DNA of 64,000 nucleotides, from positions 124,001 through 188,000 of the forward strand of contig CANTFL010000014.1 of the NCBI GenBank assembly GCA_947650285.1, in the 5' to 3' direction. Position numbers and translations under genes: made by a program. The notes beneath the pieces were generated by a model. It ran no database searches and was not told where the DNA came from. It saw only the letters and a list, made by a program, of their open reading frames with translations. Each line of letters begins with the position of its first letter. The stretch's first letter is position 1. Source of the stretch: Hyaloperonospora brassicae. Taxonomy: Eukaryota; Oomycota; Peronosporomycetes; Peronosporales; Peronosporaceae. Below, one piece after another: positions 48,266-60,506 of this stretch.

Positions 48266-50010
48266 CGTCTCTTTATAATACTGGCAACATAATTAGAAGA
48301 TTTATATCACACACTAATCGGCTTGTGTTATAAGTTACTGCGGTGCGTAAACAACTCTATTTACCGCTCATTGAATGTTGCGTAAGAAAATAAAACTGAG
48401 TTAGATATTCTCTAAGGTTGATCGGAAACTGGGCGCTCTCCGAATATAACGCTTAACGGTTGCAAATTGCACAATAACTGCCTGGTGGGATCCTTTTGTT
48501 ACATAAAGTACGGGAACCGGTCTAACGAAAATCATTTCTATTTAACTGAATCTTGTTGTTGCGAGCGCCACGTTAATGATTGGAACGCCGCTTTCATTGG
48601 CCTCGTCTTTCTTTTAACTTGTGTCACAATCGCTTTCTGGGGTAGCTCTGGGCGAGAAAAGTTGTTATTTTTGATATGATGAAGCATGATAATGATTGAC
48701 ACATATTCTCAGGTATGCAAATTTTGAGCTCATCTTTATCTTCAGCTCTAGCTCGATTTCTGCATCCGCAAGCTCTATCGAGCCAACTGTGTTCCTTCCT
48801 TTTATCAACATTTTGAGGAGACAGGAGACGGTCCGTATGGCGGTCTATGGTGGTAGTACACGGGCAAACGGCAGCCATCATAATCTGATTCCGGACAGAT
48901 GATACCCACCGGTGCACAGCAGTTAGTTCGTCGATCTTGCAATGCTGCCCATACTTCATGCTCTTCATAGCCATTTTGTTACCGCTGACTGTAATGACGA
49001 TTGCACCGCTTAACTACTAAGGCTATTTCGACATATGTCGATTCTGGTTGTTTTGCCTTTTTCGTAACGAGCCATCGCGAAATTTTAGGTCGTCTGTGAT
49101 ATTTGGCTAAACTGTGTATTATCTATAGGTCGGCATTGTGCTGCATTTGCTGACATTACAGCATTCGCATAAACCAAAATACAAGGATAGAAGCGAGGAA
49201 CGCGTCTCGCACGATTCTACGGCTAAATAAGATATTTTGGACCTGCGGACAAAGTGCCATATCTTCAGTCTAAGTAAAGCAACTTTGCGGTTGGTCTTGT
49301 TCTGCCCTGTTCCCTTTTATTTGTTGTGATGAATTCGTAATGGCCCAATTTTAGTTATTTCATTATCTGAATGCAATGCAATAAATTAACGCCGCAAAAT
49401 TTTTGTTTATAACTCCCGCAAAGGTAATGGAATTACTGTGCACCGCCCCCATACCGTCATGGAGGATACGAACCTTAAACCATTTAAAGCTTATTAACGA
49501 CAAAGCACATCCTGATGTTAAGCCGCTCAGGAACTTCGTGAGTTTGAGAAGTGTAGGTCTGAAGGCGAAAGAATCGAAAAAGCACACTTTGTCACGTGAT
49601 GACAACGGTCTTCGTCGAGTCCGGTTCTTCTTTAAAGCATTATTATTCAATGCGAGCCCTGCACCTTCAAGGCGTCAAGTGCGCCATCTTCTTTCACACG
49701 TAATTGCCTCCAGCCAGCAGCCCAGCCATAAGTGAGCTAGGCGCACGTATGTTTCTCTTGGTTTGCACGAATAGCAAAGTCTAAGGGTCAGAAACCCATT
49801 AGCGTATGTTCGTCGCTTGTGCCGACAGGAATTGCAGGTAGTCATTAATCTCGTTCATGTGCTTACACACGACCTCAGACATTAATGCATAGCTTTGTAC
49901 CACGTGTCACGACGATGTTTGCGGTTTGGCCGAAATCATCATCGATCGTAAAAAGGGCCGGACAAACTGGCAGTCCTCGAATCGCACCCTCACGTACAAC
50001 TCTCTCCACA
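48266..50010. other. Intergenic, no gene recognised
   Basis: A 110-codon plus frame at 49403-49735 and a 116-codon minus frame at 48624-48974 have no recognisable motif. Confidence 0.45.
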
Positions 50011-51225
50011 ATGGCGCCAGTCTTCGACACGAACAAGCGCCGGTACAAACTCGTGCTGCGCATCCAATGTGCGCAAGAGCTGCAGCACTCGTCATCCCAC
50101 GGAGCGTACTGTAAACTCTACGTCGGCCCCACGGTTCATACCGACGGCACGTACAAGGCCGCGCGAGCGGCCAACACGGACGCGACACCGTCCACAACGA
50201 GCGACGACGTCAGTGACCCCAACAGTAGCAGTGCCAACGACGTGCGGCAGCTGCACGTTCGACGCACGCGCACGCAGCTGCCGCAGCACGCGAAGGCCCC
50301 ACGTGAGACCGTGTGGAACGAGGTGTTTGTCGTACCTCTTCGACGGGACGTGGCAGTCGCGCGTCAGATCGTGAGCATCCGCGTAAAGAGTCAGCACGTC
50401 TTCTTCTGCCCTGTGATTGGCGTCTGTGCCATTTCGCTGGCCCATTTATGTCCCAACGAGCGCCTCGAGCAGTGGGTACCGCTGGAAAAAGGCTCGAAAC
50501 CTGCTGGCCGCCTCCGGGTGATGGTGGTCGTGATTCCATTGGTCGACCCGAAAGGCCGCCGCGGGCGACGCCATGAGCCGAATCCAGATGTGGTGGCGGC
50601 GCGAGCCGCGTGCATCGAAGCCGATGCAGCAGTCGAGCGATTGGTGCAAACTCAGTTACAGCGGCAACGGGAGCGTCGTCAGAAGAGAGTGGAGCCATGT
50701 TCGTCGACTCGACGGGGTGGTGATAGTGACGGGGACCGGATTATGGACAATCAACAAGTGGAAGACGATGGAATGGTGTTTCGAAGCAACGTGGGACAAG
50801 CAAAGATCCGGGAGCATCGACACAAGCGCGGCGACCTTGAGACGTGGCCGCCATTACCGAATCTCTCGATGCCGAATCTATTGCCGCCACTTGGCACGCG
50901 TGGTGCAATGGTGGACAGTGATAGTTCGATCTCGAACTATAGTGATTGGAGTGCGTCGGGTAAACTGCCGTCCGATCAAAACGACGATCGTGAAGTTCTG
51001 TCCACGATGGTGGAGTACGAACAACGACTTGACAGGAAACTGCTACAAGTGCGGAAAGAGATGGCAAGACTCCGCAAACTTAAGTCTCAGCTGAAACAGT
51101 ATCTTCCGGACCTGCAGATGGACTCGGATTCGGACGACTCGATGGACTATGACGACGAGGAGGAGGAGGCAGAGATGCTGTTATCATGTTCATCGCTGAC
51201 AATGATCTCGTCGTCGTCAGAGTGA
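50011..51225 (+). CDS. C2-domain protein with coiled coil and acidic tail, about 404 aa
   Basis: I chose ATG 50011 (context CACAATGG) because the C2 fold starts a few residues later (RRYKLVLRIQCAQEL); the frame stays open upstream to 49885, which would add 42 low-complexity residues. The C2 region includes GAYCKLYVGPTVH, ETVWNEVFVVPL, QIVSIRVKSQHVFF and LEQWVPLEKG, split by a loop of about 50 residues rich in T/S/D. It then has an Arg-rich helix, a low-complexity linker, a coiled coil (EYEQRLDRKLLQVRKEMARL) and a run of D/E with a Ser-rich end. It is a paralogue of 24900-25547 (shared K-L-Y-x-G, W-N-E and I-R-V-K landmarks). Probably cytosolic or membrane-peripheral; function unknown. Confidence 0.75.
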   Translation: MAPVFDTNKRRYKLVLRIQCAQELQHSSSHGAYCKLYVGPTVHTDGTYKAARAANTDATPSTTSDDVSDPNSSSANDVRQLHVRRTRTQLPQHAKAPRETVWNEVFVVPLRRDVAVARQIVSIRVKSQHVFFCPVIGVCAISLAHLCPNERLEQWVPLEKGSKPAGRLRVMVVVIPLVDPKGRRGRRHEPNPDVVAARAACIEADAAVERLVQTQLQRQRERRQKRVEPCSSTRRGGDSDGDRIMDNQQVEDDGMVFRSNVGQAKIREHRHKRGDLETWPPLPNLSMPNLLPPLGTRGAMVDSDSSISNYSDWSASGKLPSDQNDDREVLSTMVEYEQRLDRKLLQVRKEMARLRKLKSQLKQYLPDLQMDSDSDDSMDYDDEEEEAEMLLSCSSLTMISSSSE

Positions 51226-54200
51226 AGGAACGACGTGCTTTTGAAGTTGGACGAACGATGGAGGCGCAATGCGATTTGAGCGATTGCAAATTTGGCAGCG
51301 TTTTGTGGTGAATGAGTGGTACCACAAGATTTGACGAAGATAGTGATACGGTGTTCGACTGTGTTATGAATCTGCCCTCTAGAAACATACATGTAGTAAA
51401 AAGTTGTGTGTGCTGGAGTCATTCAATGCCCTGACGCCGCTCTCGTACGCGGAATAACGTGCACTGTCTTGGGTATGTGTCGTTGCGAGAACAATGTATC
51501 CTTTTGCTGTATTTCGGGCTCTGTGCAAGCAACTATTATTCTTTTGCCGGAATAAAACAAAAATATCACGGGATGTTGGGTGATTGTGCGTGTCGCAAGT
51601 TTGAAACTTACTAATCGCTTTATGTCAATCTGTTGGCGACTCCACAATTTACTTCTCGTTTGCAAGTCAATCTAACAAGGTTTTATGTAAGTAGCCGTCG
51701 ACCTTGCTGTCGATGTAACTGACACCACGACAAAAAACCATGACGCAAACCATCATTGTCTTGATAGGTGGTGGATCAAGCTACGTGGCGTTGATAGCCT
51801 CTTGAAGCTTCTGTTAACGGAGCTTATTACGTCCATATTCTATTTCATTGCTCATCGATGCATAAACAACAGTACCAAATATATAGTACATATCATAACT
51901 AGTAATCTGCAGCAAGCTGCCAATGCGCCTCAACTCCAAAACTGCACTTGACCAATACAAACTTACTCAATAAGGCTAACGATTCTACATGTAGGTCTGT
52001 GTCATATTCTCATGTAAGTATAATTGAATGTCCATGGTATAAACATTAGTTTATGTAGGTATTCAGATGTTCCGCAAGTGTTAGGCACACCAAGACTACG
52101 AGCATCGGGGATAGATTCTTCAGCTGACCTTTTGTTTGACACTAAAAGTTGTGAACGATTGATTAACGATACCTCAGTGTAAGGAAAGACATTTGCTTTT
52201 AAATGATCTCGGCATATAAGTTGCACGCAGTTGCAATTCCAGAAAAGTAGTGACTGACCGATACACCATACAGCGCGATAAATACAGCATGGCGCACGCT
52301 ACGACGAGCCTGAAAACGCAATACCGGTGCTGTCCGAGCCGATTGTTTACTGGAGTAAATGCCCTGATATTTGGTGCCCTTTTAATTTACATCGACTGTG
52401 TAGTCCAGAAGAAATGTGCTCATTAAAAAAATAGCAACTCGCCATGATTCGTGCTGACAAAAACATCGCATGTTTATATTCGCAATACTAATACTCAATC
52501 ACCTATAAGATTCATACTGAATCCAGTTCATTTATTTATGATCGAAAAAAATAAATTATAAAGATGTGCACTACTGATGTACACTGAACGATAATATAAA
52601 TACGCTCGGCAATACATTTGCATTGCAGCAAAAATTCTTCAGTTTCTCTCAATTGTCATCAATCCGAATCCTAGTCAACTTTTGCCGATGACTCACGTTT
52701 AGTAAAGGTAAGATAAGATTGACGGTTCAAGCGCGATCTGGAAGGACTATATATCTCTGATTCTGAGATCAAGTTGTTTCTTACTCTTTCATTCAGATCA
52801 CGTATGATGACATTTTGTAATGCGCAGCTTTTGTTTTGGCAATATTTTACTCTTTCATTCAGATCATGTATGATGACATTTTGTAATGCGCAGCTTTTGT
52901 TTTGGCGGTATCGTTTGTTGTCCTTAAATGAATCGATCCAGCGCCGTGTGATACTGAAGTGTACAAAATGCTGTAAGCGATGTTACCGGTGCTACACGAG
53001 GCAGCATCAGACAGCGAATAAACATATATTAATAAGAAGACTCGAGATGTTGGATATCTGACGGCTGAATATTGTGTTGTTGTACGTGAGAAAGGATGCT
53101 TGCAGATCCATTCGGTGGAACGCACGTTAACAAAGCATGCAATGTTGAGATAATGTTATGGTCCTCATACAGCTTGACACACCATTGTGGAATATCTCCA
53201 CATTCAGGGGGATAAAGTATAATGTCAGACAATATATACATACCTACTTTCGAAATAAATTATATTTATCGCAATTCGTTGTATTTCGTAGGATTGAAAT
53301 ATATAAAAGTTATTTATTTATTTTTATAATAAGCAATGTCTCTAACATTAAGTACAAAAATTTTCACACACGTTCGAGGACACTAAGTAATGATGTTCGC
53401 ATCGTCCGATTATGTATATGTGGCCATGGCATGACGTATCAAGAACTTGCGTCATGCCACTAACTACAAATGGAGACAAAAGTAAAAGAAACGATCACGT
53501 TAGATCGCCGCGAATGCTCCTTCTGTGCAAAATAGGGGGACAAAAGTACATATATATCGTCATCGGATTGATTTATCGGTGTGTTTGTTATTTTGTAAAT
53601 TCGGGCATCTAGTTTTCTTTTGAGAGGATATTATTTCAATTCTAACTGCTCAAGCATATATATGCACATGTCCTTAGGCTGACTATTTATATCTTTGCAT
53701 TTGATTGTTTGCGTTGAATCTGCTTGCATAAGACGCTTTTATCGGTCCCTGCTCGACGTACTAACACACCAGCCTTTGTGATTAGCATAGCATTTTGTGA
53801 AGTACATCTGTATGATTGATTCGATGCTCTCAACTATATTCGAACGCAGGATCGCAAGGATACTTCAAACTGTTTCTTGCATGTTTCTCTATCAGACGAT
53901 GTTGTATAGGAGACTATTAGATCGATGAACCTTGCGCAACGAACGCACAAACAACCGGTTTGGACGCATATATTCGCATCGTGTTACCCCGAAAGTGAAG
54001 CGTGAACGAAGTGGCACATTGTAAATCGAATATGATATAATACGACGAGGGCGACGGTAAGCTTGGTGCCCCTGACTTTCGTGATAAAGCCTGTAGTACG
54101 CAGCAGATCAAATCAACGTAAAGTAGGACATCTGATTTTTTTATAAAAAGATCCAAAATGTCAACGTCGGTAAGCGTAGAGCTTGCTGTGCATCATCCCG

Positions 54201-55539
54201 AAAACGTTAGAGGCTTGTTTAGTACGCAATGCACGATGCTTGATGTCTTATGACATGATTATGTGCTGTTGGTCATAGAAAGGATTAACATGAGCCTTTT
54301 ATTGTGGCCACGAAATTACGGATCTCGTGAGTGCGGTTCGGTTTTCGTTACATTCGATCGTAGATGGGAATAAGCGGCATTGCGAAAAGGAAAGATCACC
54401 GACCTTGTTAAAATTCAGTGGGTTAATTGCAGCTGGAAAAGTAGAAATGTGTCACACTTTCGTAAGAGATCGCGCGTATTGTAGACGTCATACACAATGC
54501 AATTATGACCTTGACCCTTCTGGTTTGACTCAATTATTTGAACGCCGCCTTCAGAACCTTTGGCAATCAATTTTGTTGAATTTTACCTTCACTTATAATA
54601 GGTGTCACTGTACCTTACTACCTATTTTACGCAGGCACATCCCTGTCGAATGTAGTGCACGTCCAGTATAAAAATGCGAGAATTAGTGGCACACCAAAGG
54701 AGAATACGTAGCCGACCAGGAAAACCTCGACCAATGAAGCTCGTTACTCCATTCAATTATCTTCTGCAGCATGCTTGATCTTGCGTAAATGTAGGTACAG
54801 CCAGCACGTTGCCAGGCGAGCACTTGATTCGCTGTCAATTTATTTAATGAAGTGGGCGATGACTGGCAAGCATATTTTTGATCGGCGTGAAGTAGCCATT
54901 TGCCGTATGTAGTGGATGCATGTCAATAGAAGCTGTATAATGCATGGACAATTCGATGAAAGTTAATCGCTCAGACGGTCTGCAAGTTGCGACGAGAATT
55001 CAGCGCCACAGAGCATACAGCTCTGTTAAGCTGCACGTGTCAAAGGAGTAAAGCCTATTTTCTCGTTACAGAATCTACTACTCTATGCCGTCATCAAGCG
55101 CAAACTGGAAGGGAAGGCCATGCGGCATGCACGTTGCTCAATGCACACCCATCATAAATTTTCGGCAACGTATAGAAGACGTAAGCTTTTCGACGTTTTA
55201 ACTTGTAGTTCATATCCGTGCACCTTACACGAAGGCTGAACAGCACCGATGATTTTTCAGTAAAAAAAATTGAATTACTCATCGTAGTGATCAATGACAG
55301 ATCACGTTAGTAGTATGAGACACTTCTTAAGGTGTTAGATTGGCAATTGCTGCAGCAGAAGATCGCTAAAGGGGTATGCGGCCAAACATACTCTTATTAC
55401 CGACACAATCAGCGAAGGGTCTGCACACATATTTGGTTGGCTACAAAAATCTCACGTGGCACGAACATCTGTAGGGTTTCGATAAGTGTGTTAACAGCCT
55501 CGAAATGAGGCGCGCGCCCGATACTCCATCGAATCCGAT
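51226..55539. other. AT-rich intergenic, no gene recognised
   Basis: Contains a 66-bp tandem duplication at 52782-52906. Otherwise short unconvincing frames only. Confidence 0.5.
52782..52906. repeat. 66-bp tandem duplication
   Basis: 52782-52847 is repeated from 52848 with one or two changes over about 59 bp. The unit is 22 codons long, so the overlapping open frame keeps phase, but no gene is evident. Confidence 0.8.
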
Positions 55540-56361
55540 TCAAATCCAGAGCGACTCATCCTCTTCTTCATTATCACTGGAGCTGTCGCTCTCTTGTTCT
55601 CCCATGTTTTCCGACGCCTCGTCGCCCTTGTCTCCCGTTTGTCGACTTTTCGTCTCATCTCTCTTTACTTTTTTCTGCATGAGTTTGTTGACAACCAAAG
55701 CCGCCCGAATCTTGTCCAAAATGTCTTGTGGGATGTCATTCTGTACCAATCGTAGTCTAACGAGCGACCTGTTTTGCAGCACTGCCTCCAGCAAGGCACT
55801 GCCCCCTTCCTCGCCAATCTCGTTATTCGCGAGATCGATCGATTTTAATGAACCGTTGAAGGGCAGCACTTTGGCTAGAGCTTTTGCCCCCTCGTTTCCG
55901 ACTTGATTACTTGAGATGCACAAGTACTCAAGTGCTTCGTGACCATACAGAGCGTCGCTGAGGGCGCGTACGCCTTGCACTGTAATCTCGTTCCCTCGTA
56001 GGTCCAGGTGGGCCAAGGTATTGTTGGCTCGAAGCATGTTGCCCATCGACGTAGCCCCAACGTCTCCAATCTCATGGCCAGGCAGCAAAAGCCGCTTTAC
56101 CGTGTGGTTCAGCTGGAAGACACGGGCCACCAAATCGCCGCCTGACGATCGTAGTTTGCGTTTCTTGGCCGCCATGTCCTTGAGATCGAGTTCACGAATC
56201 TGGTCCTGATTAGCGCGAATCTTTTCGAGAATCTCCTTGAGAGTGGTCGTAGGGCGCTGCGTCGTCACCAGGGGATCGTCGGTCTGGTTCTGGCGGCGCA
56301 CTGCCATAGCCGAGAGAACAGACATCAGCACATCAACGTCGGACGTGTGGGTGGACGCCAT
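55540..56361 (-). CDS. Leucine-rich repeat protein of ribonuclease-inhibitor type, 273 aa
   Basis: Single-exon frame with ATG at 56361 (context ACGAAATGGCG). Residues about 1-55 are hydrophilic, with a helix LKEILEKIRANQDQIRELDL. About 88-227 hold five 28-residue repeats: VKRLLLPGHEIGDVGATSMG, LAHLDLRGNEITVQGVRAL, LEYLCISSNQVGNEGAKAL, LKSIDLANNEIGEEGGSAL and LVRLRLVQNDIPQDILDKI. The L-x-x-L-x-L-x-x-N-x-I and G-A-x-x-x-A pattern is the RI-like/NLRC class. The tail is Lys- then Asp/Glu/Ser-rich and ends in W-I. No signal peptide, kinase or NB-ARC is present, so it is likely an intracellular protein-interaction scaffold. The partner is unknown. Confidence 0.8.
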   Translation of the reverse strand: MASTHTSDVDVLMSVLSAMAVRRQNQTDDPLVTTQRPTTTLKEILEKIRANQDQIRELDLKDMAAKKRKLRSSGGDLVARVFQLNHTVKRLLLPGHEIGDVGATSMGNMLRANNTLAHLDLRGNEITVQGVRALSDALYGHEALEYLCISSNQVGNEGAKALAKVLPFNGSLKSIDLANNEIGEEGGSALLEAVLQNRSLVRLRLVQNDIPQDILDKIRAALVVNKLMQKKVKRDETKSRQTGDKGDEASENMGEQESDSSSDNEEEDESLWI

Positions 56362-57927
56362 TTCGTTTGTGTGCTATTTGTGAAATATCGAAAGAATTAG
56401 TAGGTCCAGAGAGGTTTTGTAAAATCACAAATTTTGTAACCTGATGAGTGGAATGCGGAGATCTAATGCCATGGAATGTATCGAGATGTGCGAGATTTGA
56501 AAAAGAAGGGTCTGCGACTCACGTCCGTAGTTTGCGAGGGTTAATAGAAAGAGAGACTTCATGACAGTCCATTGTGTACGTATGCGTATACGCAAGATTT
56601 TCAGGACCTTAGAGCAAGATTTAGCGCCAGATCCAGTAGCTGGTCGTGGCAGACATCCTCAGATACGAAAGTGCCTTACGCTTTATGAGCAAACTAGCCA
56701 AAACAGACATTTAACAAAGCCGTATGTGCGACTGTGTCGGGGTCGTACATGTTTCCGCTTCACAAATATGTGGGCTGTGCTGGGTCTGACTTGCTTCCGC
56801 TTTGCAAATGCTTGGAGCTGACGTATTTCGAGCTTTCATTTACGTAAGACGCTTATAGGCAACATGACCTGCTTTTCTCGATGCATTGCGCTGTTTCAGT
56901 CGCTCCACAAGTGAGTCTCGGTGTTTCGTATTGAACTTGGAAATCGGACATGTATATAAACCTGTTTTCAAGCCTTTCCCTTCGCTCCGACGTCGTTTTG
57001 GGTACGGTGATGCAGTCCATGTCTCTGTAAGCTTGATAGCTCATGTTCGGCGGACCGCACAGCCGAAATATATCGACTGGCAACAGATGTGTATCCTACC
57101 TCTCTTTCAGTGTGTGAGCAGTATACATCCGCTCAGCGCAATGACTGCGGCTCCAACGGTATGCGCTCGGGGGTGTACGGTAGTATGCTAGAAGTACTGG
57201 TTTATGCTGTCATAAGGATGACTCATACGATAAAGGTAGAGTTGCTTTGTCGCAATCCATTAGTTTGTCGGAATACATAATATGTAGGGTCGTATACCCA
57301 ATATTAACCTGTTTACGGCTGATGATGCGCTGCTGCCGACTGTCACGGGCCCATGCTGATGATAGCGTTATAATGCTGCAACGAGGTGTTCATGTCAAAG
57401 AGACCTGATATACATGAAGTGAACACCGGTCAGACAATCATTTTTCGAGGTGAAACAATCGCGACATTATCCTTCGTCCTTTGCACACAAAATATGATAC
57501 CTGAAATGGAAAGAGGCGCCGACAAGATAGGATCGACACTGATCGAATATGTCCGCAAGTGTCCTACGTGTCAGACTCAAATTAAAACGCTGCCGTCGAA
57601 TCGTCGTGCGTTCCAAATGACACGAGGACACAAGCAAAGAACGGACCGAAAACAAGTTAGCCTCAAGCATGCTTGTCGACTGCATTGATTCCATTGTGTA
57701 CCAGGCATTTACCCATGACGTAGTTAGCTTATTGCCGAGCTATGATAGTGACTGACAAAAACGCAAATGCAAAGATGAGCACCTGCTGGAATGCGGAGAA
57801 GGGAATCACCCAGTTATTTTTGAGCTGTTTCCATCAGAGTGAAATAGAATAACTCTTATGTGGACAACAATTAACTTCCAACTGCTGTCGCAAAACATGG
57901 ATGCAACATTCGAGCAAACAACAACGG
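56362..57927. other. Intergenic, no gene recognised
   Basis: A 100-codon plus frame at 57386-57688 contains EYVRKCPTCQ, reminiscent of the zinc-binding end of a retroelement integrase, but too little else supports this. Confidence 0.4.
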
Positions 57928-58455
57928 TGTAACGGGGTTACACGTCGACTGGTAGTCGACAATAGGTGTGGTACACACATATGATGAGATCCCCTTTAGA
58001 GTAATATTAGAACACAAATATCAATTGTTGAAGACTGATGTCTGTCAACCACTGGTTACGGGATCTTTTGAGAGGTCTATTTAGAACATTAGTGAGTAGG
58101 TTAATTACTTTGTTTTAAGGTGTTCTTTTAGGTTAAAAGAAGAAATAAAATTCAGTTCCCATTTTGATCAACAAAAGACACGTGCCTCTCTGAGGCGTCT
58201 TGCGATCGTAAGGAAGTAGCAACGCCTTGTTAAGGTAGCTACTCCTTGTGCACTTAGTGCGTTTGATTCTTTGAATCATTTGGCCCCCCTGAAACAGGGA
58301 CCGTAAGCTCTTTAAGCTTGTTGACTCAATGAGTCAAGTTCTTTGAACCATCCTTAAGCTCTCGGAGCTGTTGACTCTTTAAGTCAGGTTCGTAGAACCG
58401 GAGTTGCTCGTAAGAGCGTTAAGTCTTCCTCTGGCTTAAGGAGCTGTGTAGCTCC
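57928..58455 (+). repeat. LTR-like repeat followed by an array of mini-hairpins
   Basis: Starts TGTAACGGGG like the gypsy LTRs, with immediate stems 57927-57933/57937-57943 and 57944-57950/57954-57960. From 58215 to 58454 about a dozen separate inverted repeats of 4-7 bp with mostly 3-5-nt loops follow end to end (for example 58264-58278, 58321-58337, 58357-58369, 58387-58399, 58441-58454). A decayed copy lies at 690-935. It has no clear coding content and may be the LTR and leader of a second retroelement family. Confidence 0.55.
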
Positions 58456-59252
58456 GCTAAAAACGGCGTACACGAATTGCTGTAGCGTCAACAATATCTG
58501 TCACTACGTCGTGCTTGCTCCATATTATAAGTCGCTCTTTATTAAGGCGTGGTAATGCCATCAATTTCGTCAAACAGCCTCGTGAACGAGTTTCATTGCA
58601 GAGGCAAGCACTTGCTCTTGTTTATCACATTCTAAAGAATCAGAAGCCAACTACTTGGGATATGAAGAGTATGCGGCAATTGCGTCAAACGATGCAAATT
58701 CTAGCTCTTGCCACTTGGCAGAAGCACCTGCCATGACGACGTCATGCAAAAGTACGAAACGGGTTTCCAGTGCAGCCGTTTCACAAAACTTTTGGCCTCT
58801 TCTCGAATACATATAGCGTCCGACTTCCAAGAATAGGCTTATCGTATCGAGCTGCGACTGCTCTTTTCGCCTTTGTGATCGAGAATGGAAAAATTGAGGT
58901 CTTTCGTAGCGCAAGCTTCGCAAATATCGAACGCATCTATGTTATATTGGTCACTGAGGCTATTGATGTCGCGGCAACCAAATATTGAAGTAGTCGACCA
59001 CCAGCGGCCAAATATTGGGACAATCGGACCCTTTAGCAGATTCGTGCGACCGAGTTCTCCTGTTCCATGTCATCGGCGCGGACAGGGACAATTCATGCTC
59101 GTGCGAAACATGTTGAATTGAAGATTTCTACATGGCACGAGATAACACCGTCGAATATCATGCAAGGCACTTACTTGTTCGAGTTATGTACAAGGTGCTA
59201 ATAGCAACTGGTAGTATAGCTGTGTAGGTGGCTAGCTACTGTCTCTTGTTTT
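58456..59252. other. Intergenic, no gene recognised
   Basis: Open frames at 58515-58736 (plus) and 58651-58923 (minus) lack motifs. They could be a decayed gag linked to the preceding repeat, but nothing confirms it. Confidence 0.35.
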
Positions 59253-59722
59253 CTAGATAAACAACAAAAACATGACGAGCGCGATCGTCACGATCCAACT
59301 CACGGAAAGTGTCGCCGCACTGCTTGTTGCGCTGGAACTGCTCCCATCTCGAATCTTGTTCGGAGTGGCGTTACTTGAGGACCTCATCGATCGGATAGTA
59401 CTGTAATTTGTATCGAATGCATCGAGGGTGTCAGTCTGCCGCCAGACATTTGCGACAGGAATTCTGCAATCACCGAGATTTAATGCTCTCATCTCGTCCA
59501 TGAATGCCACGCAAGCAGCGCTGTCGCAGTATACTTTGATCTAATCAACGAGAGCTTCGACAGGGTCGGAGTATGTCTGGTATCAGGATCCAATAAGCAC
59601 TTGATGAATTGTGGGCTGGCTGCAAAGTCCATCATCGTTGACACGGGGCACATCAATTCCTCTATCATCGTGGCTTCGAAGGACAGAAGAAGTACGATAG
59701 CAGTCAATAATGATGGCACCAT
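59253..59722 (-). pseudogene. Elicitin-like protein gene with a 1-bp frameshift
   Basis: From ATG 59722: hydrophobic signal-like start MVPSLLTAIVLLLSFEA, then MCPVSTMMDFAASPQFIKC and LLDPDTRHTPTLSKLS. A single missing base near 59541 changes frame; beyond it the partner frame gives VYCDSAACVAFMDE and MRALNLGDCRIPV, then a Ser/Thr/Ala-rich stretch and a hydrophobic end (TLSVSWIVTIALVMFLLFI) typical of a GPI-anchor or membrane signal. Cysteine spacing is C-x16-C-x23-C-x4-C-x14-C, an elicitin-like variant with no visible sixth Cys. Elicitins bind sterols at the cell surface. Total length implies about 156 residues if the frame were intact. A sequencing error at the shift cannot be excluded. Confidence 0.7.
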
Positions 59723-60500
59723 GGGTAGCTAGCTGACTTTAGAGGTAAAATCGATTATGGGATTGTTGTGCTCACTCGTACGCTAGATTAAACATCTTAT
59801 ACGTCATCAACCTTATCCCGAATTCGTCGTATCACACACAATTTCTGACACGGTCGACCGCACGACCATGCAAGCAGGAAGGTTGCAACCAATTTAGCGA
59901 CGTTATGGACATGATAAGGATAGTACAGGGGCGAGCTACCGTAACCGAAAGATGCACCTGATCGAATTATTAATCGCACGGTAGTTGATATTGGAGAGTA
60001 GAGCGTTTGTCGAGCGTAAGAAAGGAGGGTTGGCGGATAATATTGCCAGCTGCTTCGAAACGTGCTCGCACGATCCACCCATCGACTCTACTTCCAATTC
60101 TGAACGTATGTATCCAACGCAGTTGATCGGACTGGGAAGAGTCCTTCCAACGTCCATGCTCTATATAGATAGCTTTCGCAGAAAGGCACCCAAAGAAGCG
60201 TGTATGCTGGGAATGACTCAAATTACCCTTGTTAGTGCTTTATGACTAGGTATCTAAATGAGTAGAAAGGATGTGAGCGACCAAGATGCAGACGGACGTG
60301 TCTGAAACAGATCGATGATTGCCAACATATAAGGTCAAATGCGTACGACATCGTCGACTTCGTGGTCATCAAAGGAGGTTATTTTAGGGCTTTGACCTTA
60401 CTTCGGATAGCAAGTGATGTTGCGGCAATGTGTGTAAGGTACATATTGTATATTTGGAGTTGTTGTAGGTTTATTATATTTGGGATTTCTATCCTTTGAA
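59723..60500. other. Intergenic, no gene recognised
   Basis: Several overlapping minus-strand frames (59797-60221) without motif. Confidence 0.4.
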
Positions 60501-60506
60501 GACGGT

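Noticed and set aside
49885..50010. Upstream in-frame extension of the second C2 protein
   Set aside because: The extra 42 residues are low-complexity and the ATG at 50011 has better context and lies nearer the C2 fold; left as an alternative start.
57386..57688. Retroelement integrase zinc-binding region (EYVRKCPTCQ)
   Set aside because: Only one short motif; the expected His residues and integrase core are not found nearby.
58215..58455. CRISPR array
   Set aside because: The units are different small palindromes, not a repeated sequence with spacers, and the genome is eukaryotic.
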